17,335 bases of DNA from Bdellovibrio sp. GTDB taxonomy: Bacteria; Bdellovibrionota; Bdellovibrionia; Bdellovibrionales; Bdellovibrionaceae. The stretch is taken from positions 1 through 17,335 of the forward strand of contig PSRN01000075.1 in assembly GCA_003176075.1 (NCBI GenBank), in the 5' to 3' direction. Position numbers and translations under genes: made by a program. Of the stretch, positions 7,530 to 14,715 are shown in pieces. Under the pieces are notes generated by a model, which was not told the origin of the DNA, did no database searches, and saw only the letters and a program-made list of their open reading frames with translations. Position 1 is the stretch's first letter, and each line of letters begins with the position of its first letter.

Positions 7530-9314
7530 ATGCGGACCAAGGATTTTTACCAAATCGTTACCTTCGTGTTTTTGTTATCCACCACAAATTGTCGGACCCC
7601 CGCCCCTGAGATCCGGGGCAAGACGGAGTCGCCAACAGGATCCGATCACCTCCCCCTGGCCACGACGGCCAAGCAAACTTCTCGTCCAGCGGACTGGCCG
7701 GTCGAAGCCTATGGCCAGCATTTCGCCATTTCCACTCAGGGAAGAGCGGCGACACAAGCGGCGCGGGCGATTTTCGCGAAAGGCGGAAATATTATCGACG
7801 CGACGATTGCCGCCTCATTCGCCATTTCGGTGGAACGCCCCCATTCGACCGGCATCGGTGGCGGTGGGTTTTTACTTTTCCACCAGGCGACCACGGGAAA
7901 GACCTATGCAATTGATTTTCGCGAACGTGCACCTGCTGCCGCTTTTGAAAAGATGTTCCAGGACGCCAAAGGTGAAGTCATCGATAAGCTTTCCATTGAC
8001 GGCGCACGGGCCGCTGCCGTGCCAGGCCTGGTCGCCGGCCTCACTGAAATTCATCAAAAATTCGGCCATCTCTCTTGGGACGAGCTGTTGCGTCCTGCCA
8101 TTGATCTGGCGGAGAAAGGCTTCGCCGTTTATCCGAGTTTGCACCGGGCGCTGGTGGCGCGCGCCGCGGTTCTTCGGCGGGATCCGGAAGCACTGCGAAT
8201 TTTTTTCGATGCGGCCGGCGACCCTTTGCCGGAGGGTTCGATTTTGCGGCAGACCGAGTTGGCGAAAACTCTAAAACTAATCGCCAAGTCCGGTCGTAAT
8301 GCTTTCTATCGAGGAAAGATTGCCAAAGATCTCAATCAGTTTATGCTGCAGCACCACGGCCTGATCACCGCTGCCGACCTCGCACAATACAAGGTCCACT
8401 GGTGGGAGCCTTTGCGAGGCACATTTGCCGGATACGAAATCTACACCATGCCTCCTCCCAGTTCAGGAGGAGTCCATGTTTTGCAGGTCCTAAACATCCT
8501 CGAAAATCTAAACCTAGCCAAATCCGGTTACTTGTCTCTTCCGGCCATACACTACGGCGCTGCCGCCTTGCAACTCGCCTTCGCCGACCGGGCCTATTAT
8601 TTGGGTGACCCTGGTTTTGTACGGGTTCCAAGCCAACAATTGATCACCAAGAAATATGCCGAAGCACGCCGCGCTCTGATTCCCGCCGATCGCGCGCTCA
8701 AAACAGCCGATGTTCACGCCGGTGAAATCAGGGAATCCGACGACACCACGCACTTTTCAATGATTGATGAACAAGGCAATGCCGTTGCCAGCACCCAAAC
8801 CGTGAATGGCTGGATGGGGGCTGGGATGGTCGTTTCTGGCACCGGGATCGTGCTCAACAATGAAATGGATGATTTCTCCGCGAAGGTGGGTTCGGCCAAT
8901 TTGTTTGGCGCCATCGGTGGCGGCAAGAACAGCATTGCTCCCGGGAAGACGCCGCTTTCGTCGATGTCGCCAACCTTATTGATGAAGGATAACAAGGTTG
9001 TCCTGTCGCTGGGGGCCCCTGGCGGCACGCGAATCATCAGTTGCGTGGCGCAAACGATATTGAATTGGGCCGAATTGAAACTGCCTCTTGTGGAATCCAT
9101 CAGCGCCGTCCGCTATCACCACCAGTGGCAGCCTGATGTGTTAACCATCGATCCGCCAGGACCCGCCGCGCCTGTCCTCCGTGAACTTCGTGGCATGGGA
9201 TATGAGGTAAAGTTGGAGGATGTTCCTTGTTTTGTCATGGCTGTTGAAAGCGACGGCCAGCGGTTGCACGGCGTGGCTGATCCCCGTGATATTGGCTCCA
9301 GCGCCGCTAATTGA
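7530..9314 (+). CDS. ggt: Gamma-glutamyltranspeptidase (glutathione hydrolase), probable lipoprotein
   Basis: A 594-residue Ntn-hydrolase proenzyme that cleaves glutathione and other gamma-glutamyl compounds in the periplasm or at the outer membrane. Residues 1-20 are a signal peptide ending in a Cys (STTNC, Cys21). The -1 to -3 residues are poor for a classical lipobox, so lipidation is likely but not certain. The large subunit carries GRAATQAARAIFAKGGN, the GIGGGGFLL loop and DFRERAP, whose Arg binds the substrate carboxylate. The autoprocessing site is Thr406 in DDTTHFSMID. The resulting small subunit would be 189 residues, close to the 190 of E. coli. It includes PLSSMSPT and GAPGGTRI, which form the oxyanion hole and substrate pocket. 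Every core residue is present, so the enzyme should be active. The ATG at 7530 is the only start that gives the signal peptide, although no strong Shine-Dalgarno precedes it. The gene stands alone; the next gene is convergent. Confidence 0.96.
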   Translation: MRTKDFYQIVTFVFLLSTTNCRTPAPEIRGKTESPTGSDHLPLATTAKQTSRPADWPVEAYGQHFAISTQGRAATQAARAIFAKGGNIIDATIAASFAISVERPHSTGIGGGGFLLFHQATTGKTYAIDFRERAPAAAFEKMFQDAKGEVIDKLSIDGARAAAVPGLVAGLTEIHQKFGHLSWDELLRPAIDLAEKGFAVYPSLHRALVARAAVLRRDPEALRIFFDAAGDPLPEGSILRQTELAKTLKLIAKSGRNAFYRGKIAKDLNQFMLQHHGLITAADLAQYKVHWWEPLRGTFAGYEIYTMPPPSSGGVHVLQVLNILENLNLAKSGYLSLPAIHYGAAALQLAFADRAYYLGDPGFVRVPSQQLITKKYAEARRALIPADRALKTADVHAGEIRESDDTTHFSMIDEQGNAVASTQTVNGWMGAGMVVSGTGIVLNNEMDDFSAKVGSANLFGAIGGGKNSIAPGKTPLSSMSPTLLMKDNKVVLSLGAPGGTRIISCVAQTILNWAELKLPLVESISAVRYHHQWQPDVLTIDPPGPAAPVLRELRGMGYEVKLEDVPCFVMAVESDGQRLHGVADPRDIGSSAAN

Positions 9315-9391
9315 TGGGGTTCGGCTGCGAGAGATGCACCAAGGACCGTCAGTTGAAACGTGCGCTTACTGGGTCGAGATACTGAGTGTGA

Positions 9392-11287
9392 TCAGTGATC
9401 AAAAATCTTGTGGTAGCCGGCGTTCACTTTTCCCCAGCAATCATGATAGGGATCGGTGATTCCATCAGGCCCCACGATCCTCATCGCCCCCACAGGTGAA
9501 TACCCAAAACTCGCCAATCGCTTGGATTCCAGATCGGACATTTTCATGGCGTGAGCCGAGGCGGCGATACGACGACGGATCAAGGCGGATCTGGCCTTGG
9601 GGTCCACATAAGAGTTGCTGTTACGGTTATAGGCGGCTGTGGGGTCGGCGGACCCTCGAACGCGGGAAGAAGCAATGGGGGGTGAGGACCCCTGGCTCGC
9701 CCCCTGGCTCGCGTAGGTTCCCCGATGAACACCAGGCTTGCCACCGTTGGGAGCCGTGTAAGATTCGTGGGCCTGTTCGGGTCCGATGGCGCTGCCACCA
9801 CCTCTTGTCAAGGGACTGGCGCGCCCGCCGCCCCCCGCTTGCCCCAAGTTGAGTTCTCTGACCCTTGAGGGGCGGTAAGATGGGTCAGTGTTGTCAGCGA
9901 ACTGCTTTGGATCACGCACGGTTGTCGAGGGAGAATTTGATAACAAACTTGATTGTTTTTTGGAACTCGAATCATCCGCCCCCGCAGCTGGCTCAGGGCG
10001 AGGGGGATTGCGTTGACTGGCGCAGCTTGGAGAATTCGGATTAGCGGCGCAGTTGTCGTAATTTGTCGCTGGTGGAGTTGTGGCCGCCGCGGTTGTATCC
10101 GCCGAGTTAGCGGGCGGCGTGCTGTTCAAACCAAGCAAATTCATAAGGCTATCAAGAATACTTGAGTTGTTGTTGTTGTTGTTGTTGTTGTTGGCAGACT
10201 TTGTGTTGTTGTTGCCGCCACCCCCGCCGCTGCCACCGCTGGCACCCCCGCTGCCCCCACCACCACCACTCCCGCCGCCCTTCGGTGGTTTTGCGCCTCC
10301 GTCGTTCTTGGCCTGTTCGATCTCGCCACCCCCGGTTGCAGGAGGGGCTGGAGCGACGCTTGATGGTTTTTGCGCTGTCGGGACAGCGTTAGGGTCGGTC
10401 GCAGGAGAGGCTCCGGCAGGTGAGGCCGAAGCAGGGTCTTGAGCAGCCGGCGCAATGAGCTTGGAGGGAGACTCCCCAGATAAACTTAAAAACATAGACT
10501 TTGCGACCTGGGTTGAATTTGCAGGTGACGCTGAAGCCCCATCGCTCGGCGAAGCGCTCGACGACGCACTTGAGGACCCACTTGACGACGCACCTGACGA
10601 TGCACTCGCCGAGTCGCCTCCACTTGAAGTGATATCGGAAATCATTGTGCTTATTTTTGCGGTGCCACTTGCGTACACTTGGTAATCTTCGTTGGCATTG
10701 GCCGTTTTGGAATCAATTCTTTCTTCCAACGCCTGCAGTTCTTGCTGACCAGACGAAAGGCGATTCACCGCTCTGTCTAAGTCTTCCTTTTGGGCCTTCA
10801 AGTCTTCACAGTTTGTTTGGCATGCTTCAAGTTCTTGTGCCACCATATCCCGTGCGGCAGTTGTGTCAGACTTCATGGCTTCCAAATTCGCCTTTTGTTT
10901 GCTGACATTCTTCTTCGCCTGGAGGAGGGCTTTCTTATTCGCTGAGGCGGCTTGAGCCGCTTTGGCGTAGGCGTCTTGCGTTCCAACCGCTTGATTGAGT
11001 GAGTCCGTCTGGTCAGCAGCTTTTGACAAGTTCTGCTGGGCTGAGTCCGCGGCCTGTGAACCTGACTTGTCAGCAGCGCTGATCTCAGCTCCGATGCCAC
11101 TCGTCGCTCCCTGGACGGCCGCTTCAGCTTGTTGGGAATTGACCACTCTTCCGGTGGCTTCCAGGGCTTGAACGGGAGACCCGCCGAGGAAAAAAAGAAG
11201 AACAAAGAAACTAAAGAAATCAAGGCCAAAAAGATCTAAACGATATCTGTTGGAAATGGCAGATGAGATCCGTCTCACAAGTAACAC
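9392..11287 (-). CDS. Secreted coiled-coil, Ser/Ala/Gly/Asn-rich protein of unknown function
   Basis: 631 residues from GTG 11287. A GTG three codons later (11278) is spaced better from GGTGGGG and may be the real start. The signal peptide has a long n-region, the core FFSFFVLLFFLGG and cleavage after VQA. The mature N-terminal third (about 45-215) is an Ala/Gln/Lys-rich heptad-like coiled coil with a Cys pair (ACQTNC). Next come a Ser/Ala-rich linker (about 220-270), a Pro/Ala/Ser region, a Gly-rich block and a run of nine Asn (about 365-374) encoded by a perfect triplet repeat. The C-terminal 120 residues are more complex (SALIRRRIAASAHAMKM, FGYSPVGAMRIVGPDG, DCWGKVNAGYHK) and may be a small folded domain. 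I recognise no known family. It resembles surface or periplasmic structural proteins with flexible linkers. It lies 111 bp downstream of the gene starting at 12361 on the same strand and may share its transcript. Confidence 0.8.
   Translation of the reverse strand: MLLVRRISSAISNRYRLDLFGLDFFSFFVLLFFLGGSPVQALEATGRVVNSQQAEAAVQGATSGIGAEISAADKSGSQAADSAQQNLSKAADQTDSLNQAVGTQDAYAKAAQAASANKKALLQAKKNVSKQKANLEAMKSDTTAARDMVAQELEACQTNCEDLKAQKEDLDRAVNRLSSGQQELQALEERIDSKTANANEDYQVYASGTAKISTMISDITSSGGDSASASSGASSSGSSSASSSASPSDGASASPANSTQVAKSMFLSLSGESPSKLIAPAAQDPASASPAGASPATDPNAVPTAQKPSSVAPAPPATGGGEIEQAKNDGGAKPPKGGGSGGGGGSGGASGGSGGGGGNNNTKSANNNNNNNNNSSILDSLMNLLGLNSTPPANSADTTAAATTPPATNYDNCAANPNSPSCASQRNPPRPEPAAGADDSSSKKQSSLLSNSPSTTVRDPKQFADNTDPSYRPSRVRELNLGQAGGGGRASPLTRGGGSAIGPEQAHESYTAPNGGKPGVHRGTYASQGASQGSSPPIASSRVRGSADPTAAYNRNSNSYVDPKARSALIRRRIAASAHAMKMSDLESKRLASFGYSPVGAMRIVGPDGITDPYHDCWGKVNAGYHKIFDH
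10167..10193. repeat. Trinucleotide microsatellite (TTG)9
   Basis: Nine perfect TTG units on the plus strand encode a run of Asn in the minus-strand secreted protein; a shorter, related run lies at about 10203-10214. In-frame triplet slippage would change linker length without breaking the frame. Confidence 0.95.
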
Positions 11288-11398
11288 CCCACCATTTCAG
11301 ATTAGCACATTGAAACCCGCTTTATCGAGGTGAGTCGCCAGGAGTGGCGCTGAATCGGGAAAAATGAATCAAATTGAAACTCTACCCGTGCGTCGGAA

Positions 11399-12361
11399 CT
11401 ACTCCGCGTCCCAGGCTGGCAAGTCAAAGTCATTTTTGCACAAATCCTGCATGGTGCGCAAATGATCCTTGCCAATCAAGATTGCCGTGTTTGCGTTCGT
11501 CGCGAGTGAGTTTTCAACCATGGCTTTATTGCGGGCCATATGCACTTCAGCGATCACTTCCAAGCTTGGAAGGATTCTTTTTAACTTTTGCTTTTCTGCG
11601 GGTTTTGTTTCTGCCTCGATCACCCTGTTTCTATTCGCGGCGGGGTCGGATGAGCCCGGATGATAGACATGCTCGAAACAAAACCTACCGTAAGCTTCTC
11701 TCGCTTTTGACGAAAGCTCAGTGTACTCAAAATCACGAACTTCTGGAGTTGTGACGCTATCAATTTTAGCTTTCAGTACGGCATCGCCGACCGCGACGAT
11801 TTCAATCTCCAGCTTCCTCTTCTTCAGCTCATGCGCAGCAGCTTCTTGAGGTCCCCTGGCGACCAGAAAGAAATCGCTCGCCGCCTGCCCGAAGGATGCG
11901 CTGGATTCACAACTTTCTATTAACTCATCCACATTTTGCGCGCTAATTTGCTGATCGTCGCTCATTTTGTCAGTGGCCGTATGCTCATCGCCGATAACTT
12001 TGGCTTCAAATCGTCCAATATTCTTGATCAATTCACTCTTGGCGCGTTGAAAAGTTGCAAAGCGTTTCGCCTCACTTTTAACGTACGCGCGGAGCTGAGT
12101 TTCCGCTTGTTTACAATTTCCGGCCCTGGCCATTCTTACGGCTTTGTCGAAGGCCGGCTTCACCGTCGTGCTTGGCTTCGTGGGGTGGTCCCAAGAAACA
12201 AGGACAATGGTTTGATCATTGATACTCATTGCCAGGACGGATTCGGTCGCAGCCAAGGTCTTACACTGCAGATCTTGCGCCATAGCTGGCCTGGCGACTG
12301 AAATCAAGACAACAATCCAAAATGGAAGCCACGAGTTTAGGATGCCAAAAAATACGGTCAT
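11399..12361 (-). CDS. Exported protein with TraB/GumN/ChaN-like (Tiki fold) motifs
   Basis: 320 residues. ATG 12361 is chosen because GGAGAGG lies five bases upstream and it begins a signal peptide (MTVFFGILNSW, core FWIVVLISVA, cleavage after AMA, residue 28). In the mature protein IVLVSWDHP (52-60) looks like the first strand and the GxxH motif of the TraB/GumN/ChaN superfamily, with Ser in place of Gly. The C-terminal segment EVIAEVHMARNKAMVENS (268-285) followed by ANTAILIGKDHL (290-301) matches that superfamily's RN...M...GxxHL pattern. The middle (PQEAAAHELKKRKLEIEIVAVGD, 171-193) could be the usual helix then strand. Some relatives are metal-dependent peptidases or haem-binding proteins, but the overall similarity is faint and the N-terminal Gly is missing, so activity should not be assumed. 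Four or five Cys are scattered in the mature part. A perfect TATAAT lies about 110 bp upstream. Confidence 0.75.
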   Translation of the reverse strand: MTVFFGILNSWLPFWIVVLISVARPAMAQDLQCKTLAATESVLAMSINDQTIVLVSWDHPTKPSTTVKPAFDKAVRMARAGNCKQAETQLRAYVKSEAKRFATFQRAKSELIKNIGRFEAKVIGDEHTATDKMSDDQQISAQNVDELIESCESSASFGQAASDFFLVARGPQEAAAHELKKRKLEIEIVAVGDAVLKAKIDSVTTPEVRDFEYTELSSKAREAYGRFCFEHVYHPGSSDPAANRNRVIEAETKPAEKQKLKRILPSLEVIAEVHMARNKAMVENSLATNANTAILIGKDHLRTMQDLCKNDFDLPAWDAE

Positions 12362-12700
12362 GGGTACCTCTCCTTGGTCAATCTGCCGTCGCGCGGGCAC
12401 CTCCATTTTTAGGATGCGCGCCAGGGAAAAACAAGAAGACGGGAAGGAGCCGAATTTTCAAGAGGAAAAATTATAGGTCCCTGGAAATCAATAAGTGTCT
12501 GCTCCCTTGACGGTGATGCAGCCCCGGCAATTCCAGGCTCATGGGGTGAGGAGCCGATACACCCAAGTCGGAGCCTTCGTTTCTTTTTTACCCGCTCCGA
12601 TCAATGTGTGGTCAGTAACAAAAAAGGTCACGCTCCCATAAAAAACACCAGCCTTTCCAGCAAATTTGCAACAGCAGACAATTTGGCATAGAACATTGTC
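12362..12700. other. Divergent intergenic region with candidate promoter and a partial repeat
   Basis: It separates the minus gene starting at 12361 from the plus gene at 12701. It holds a TATAAT on the minus strand (12475-12470) and a truncated copy of the intergenic repeat (CCAAGTCGGAGCCTTCG at 12563-12579). The last 40 bases before 12701 have no Shine-Dalgarno. No ORF in it looks real. Confidence 0.5.
12470..12475 (-). promoter_or_regulatory. Candidate -10 element for the exported gene starting at 12361
   Basis: TATAAT reads on the minus strand from 12475 to 12470, inside an A/T-rich patch upstream of the start codon at 12361. The region 17 bases further upstream has no good TTGACA match, so this is a weak prediction that rests on the -10 hexamer alone. 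Confidence 0.25.
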
Positions 12701-13954
12701 ATGCAGAATATTGAAATCAAGGCGAGATATGATGACCTGACATTGGCTCGAAACATAGCGCGAAAACTGAATGCCCGGTTTGTGGGGGAAGACCACCAAG
12801 TGGATACCTATTTCAAGACTCCCAAAGGCCGGCTTAAATTGCGCGAGTCGACGCTCTGCGGAGCGGAGCTTATTCCTTACCTGCGACCGGACCAGGCTGG
12901 CCCTAAGAAAAGCCACTATGCCGTGATCAAGATCCCTGATCCAACCTTGATCAAGGGCCTTTTTTCCGAGCTTCTTGGGGTAGAAGCCGTGGTCGAAAAA
13001 ACCCGTGAGATTTTTATTTTGGATAACGTGAGAATCCATCTGGATGTGGTGAAAGGCCTTGGAAATTTCTTTGAATTTGAAGCGGTTTGCGGCACCTCCG
13101 CAGAAGCCGCCACAGGCAATACCGGTCACTTGAAGGATATCGAAAAGGTGAACTGGTTGCTTGAAATGTTTCAAATTCCACAGTCAGCTTTGCTGGAAGG
13201 ATCGTATCGTGAACTCGTTGGCGCAAAACCAGAATACGATGCCATTGCCGGCGAATACGCGAAAGGGGTCGAGGACCGCGATGACAGGCAAGTGGTTTTT
13301 ATTCCAACGGCGTTTCATTACTTAGGGGATATCAAGGGTTTGCGTGTCTTGGATCTGGCTTGCGGCGAAGGCTTTTTCACGCGGTTGCTAAAAGCTGGAG
13401 GGGCTGTCGAGGTGGTGGGGGTCGACGTCTCAAGCGAGATGATAGAACTGGCACTGCGAAAAACAGGAGACGCAAAAAATATCAAGTATGTTGTCAACGA
13501 TGTACGCCAACTGAAAGATTACGGACAATTCGATGTCGTGTTCGCTGGATTTCTCCTTCATTATGCGAGTTCGGTTGAAGAACTTGATCAGATGATAAGG
13601 AATATTGCCATAAGTCTTAAATCCGGTGGCCGATTTATCACCTTCAATGAAAATCCGGATCACACCCTTCACCAGGGAATTCAGTACGGAGTTGAGACTT
13701 TGGCGCTGGAGCCCGTGGCCAACGGCAGTCGTGTCAAGCTAATCCATTACTCGAAGGAAGGAAGAAGATTGTTTGAGTTCACCCGTTACCACTACGAGCG
13801 GAAGATCTACGAGGAAATATTCACAAAGCATGGCTTGCGATTCAGGTGGGAAAACTTTGTTTTGGCTGAAGGCCTGTCTATTCAAGACAAGGAATATTGG
13901 AGCGCTTACACGAAAGATTTCAGTATCACGGTCCTGACGGCAAGAAAGAACTAG
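12701..13954 (+). CDS. CYTH domain (class IV adenylyl cyclase-like) fused to class I SAM-dependent methyltransferase
   Basis: A 417-residue two-domain cytoplasmic protein. Residues 1-172 are a CYTH triphosphate-tunnel domain of the CyaB-like type: NIEIKAR at 3-9, DHQVDTYFKTPKGRLKLRE (31-49, with Arg44, Lys46, Arg48, Glu49), LIPYLRPDQAGP (57-68), EKTREIFILDNVRIHLD (99-115) and GLGNFFEFEAV (119-129). In the usual ExExK signature the first Glu is Asn3 here. CYTH proteins bind triphosphates with divalent metal, as class IV adenylyl cyclases or tri/polyphosphatases. Residues about 178-417 are a methyltransferase: EYDAIAGEYA, motif I VLDLACGEG (216-224), VVGVDVSSEMI (238-248), Asp267 and FDVVFAGFLLHY (277-288). 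The domains share one uninterrupted frame, so this is a natural fusion. No Shine-Dalgarno precedes ATG 12701, but the N-terminus fits the family. The product and methyl acceptor are unknown. The SLOG-like gene follows after 65 nt, probably co-transcribed. Confidence 0.92.
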   Translation: MQNIEIKARYDDLTLARNIARKLNARFVGEDHQVDTYFKTPKGRLKLRESTLCGAELIPYLRPDQAGPKKSHYAVIKIPDPTLIKGLFSELLGVEAVVEKTREIFILDNVRIHLDVVKGLGNFFEFEAVCGTSAEAATGNTGHLKDIEKVNWLLEMFQIPQSALLEGSYRELVGAKPEYDAIAGEYAKGVEDRDDRQVVFIPTAFHYLGDIKGLRVLDLACGEGFFTRLLKAGGAVEVVGVDVSSEMIELALRKTGDAKNIKYVVNDVRQLKDYGQFDVVFAGFLLHYASSVEELDQMIRNIAISLKSGGRFITFNENPDHTLHQGIQYGVETLALEPVANGSRVKLIHYSKEGRRLFEFTRYHYERKIYEEIFTKHGLRFRWENFVLAEGLSIQDKEYWSAYTKDFSITVLTARKN

Positions 13955-14019
13955 AAATAGACTGGCAAAGACCAGCAAGGAAACTCTTCATTTTCCGGGC
14001 GCGCGCACGGAGCGAGTTT

Positions 14020-14475
14020 ATGAAAATCATATCTGGGGGACAATCAGGAGTCGATAGAGCAGCCCTCGATGTTGCCGCGGCCTTGCGCCTTGAGAGCGGG
14101 GGATGGTGCCCGGCTGGACGGTGGGCAGAAGACGGCGTCATTCCAAACAGCCATCCTATGAAGGAAACTCCCTCTGTTGATACCAGGCAAAGAACTGAAT
14201 GGAATGTTCGCGACTCCGACGCCACGATCATCATCCATTGGGGTGATCTTGAGGGTGGAACTTTATTCACCTATGAGTGTTGCTGCAAGTTGAGAAAGCC
14301 TTGTCTGTTGATCGATATGGAAAAAGCAATTTCACCCCAAAACGTTGTTCAATGGATAACCCAGCATCGTTTGCAGATCTTGAATATCGCTAGCCCGAGG
14401 GAAAGCGCCCGGCCTGGGGAAGTCTATTTGGCGAGCAGGAAATTCTTGCTGGACGTGCTTCTGAGGATCATTTAA
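14020..14475 (+). CDS. SLOG-superfamily 'putative molybdenum carrier' protein
   Basis: 151 residues. ATG 14020 is chosen because GGAG lies seven bases upstream and the family begins exactly at this Met; the longer frame from 13897 is mostly overlap with the previous gene. The sequence follows the putative molybdenum-cofactor-carrier family throughout: IISGGQSGVDRAALDVA (3-19), GGWCPAGRWAEDGVIP (27-42), ETPSVDTRQRTEWNVRDSDATI (49-70, read in parts), GGTLFTYE (79-86), KPCLLIDM (93-100) and a C-terminal NIASPRESARPG (122-133). The family adopts a Rossmann-like fold related to LOG/SLOG nucleotide-processing or nucleotide-sensing proteins. The carrier name comes from one structural analogy, and a nucleotide-ligand role is equally possible. 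It is a cytoplasmic protein of standard length. It lies directly downstream of the CYTH-methyltransferase, which points to a shared pathway. Its stop codon is inside a hairpin (14472-14499). Confidence 0.92.
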   Translation: MKIISGGQSGVDRAALDVAAALRLESGGWCPAGRWAEDGVIPNSHPMKETPSVDTRQRTEWNVRDSDATIIIHWGDLEGGTLFTYECCCKLRKPCLLIDMEKAISPQNVVQWITQHRLQILNIASPRESARPGEVYLASRKFLLDVLLRII

Positions 14476-14499
14476 CCCGCGGTGAGGAATGCGGGTTAA
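14472..14499 (+). terminator. Hairpin at the stop codon of the SLOG gene (weak terminator candidate)
   Basis: TTAACCCGC (14472-14480) pairs perfectly with GCGGGTTAA (14491-14499) across a 10-base loop. The gene's TAA stop lies in the left arm. No T-run follows, so it may protect the 3' end of the mRNA or work with another factor rather than act as a classical intrinsic terminator. Confidence 0.4.
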
Positions 14500-14559
14500 G
14501 GCCCGTATTCTGCAATCAACAGGTGCCGATGATTCACGTCTGTGTGCTTTTTCTTTATC

Positions 14560-14593
14560 AAAAAAACGATCGCCGGCTCGGTGAGCCGGCGAT
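14560..14593 (-). terminator. Intrinsic terminator of the Gly/His-rich secreted protein gene
   Basis: On the minus strand an 11-bp perfect GC-rich stem (arms 14583-14593 and 14569-14579, 3-base loop) is followed within four bases by seven T residues (14566-14560). It lies about 120 nt past the stop at 14716. This is a textbook rho-independent terminator for that direction and lacks a T-run in the other. Confidence 0.88.
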
Positions 14594-14645
14594 GGGTCCG
14601 CGATCAAGGTTGATCCCGATTCAAGGATCAACAAGTCTTGCGACT

Positions 14646-14703
14646 CAGCGTGGGCGGCGCTGCCCGAGTCGGTGCCCTCAGCACCTCCGCAGGCGCCACG
14701 GGC
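14646..14703 (+). repeat. Intergenic palindromic repeat, copy A
   Basis: About 58 bp starting CAGCGTGGGCGGC and ending GCGCCACGGGC. It matches 16423-16367 on the minus strand with about seven differences. Its core (GTCGGTGC...GCACCTCCGCAG) contains a short inverted repeat. It sits 12 bp beyond the stop of the minus gene ending at 14716, and lies inside that gene's 3' untranslated region before the terminator. Confidence 0.85.
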
Positions 14704-14715
14704 ATGCTCCTTGGT

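Noticed and set aside
7347..7553. 68-residue minus-strand ORF between the ParB-like gene and ggt
   Set aside because: Composition is rich in His/Arg with no hydrophobic pattern, no Shine-Dalgarno, and it overlaps the ggt start.
7486..8274. 262-residue plus-strand ORF overlapping the start of ggt
   Set aside because: It is an Arg/Pro-rich out-of-frame shadow of the gamma-glutamyltranspeptidase gene.
10080..10442. Plus-strand ORF with poly-Leu and poly-Pro runs
   Set aside because: The runs are antisense readings of the Asn and Gly codons of the secreted coiled-coil protein.
12539..13174. 211-residue minus-strand ORF opposite the CYTH domain
   Set aside because: It is antisense to a domain with clear family motifs and has no recognisable protein features of its own.
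13897..14019. 41-residue N-terminal extension of the SLOG-like protein
   Set aside because: It overlaps the end of the methyltransferase in another frame and lacks the family pattern; the ATG at 14020 has a good Shine-Dalgarno.
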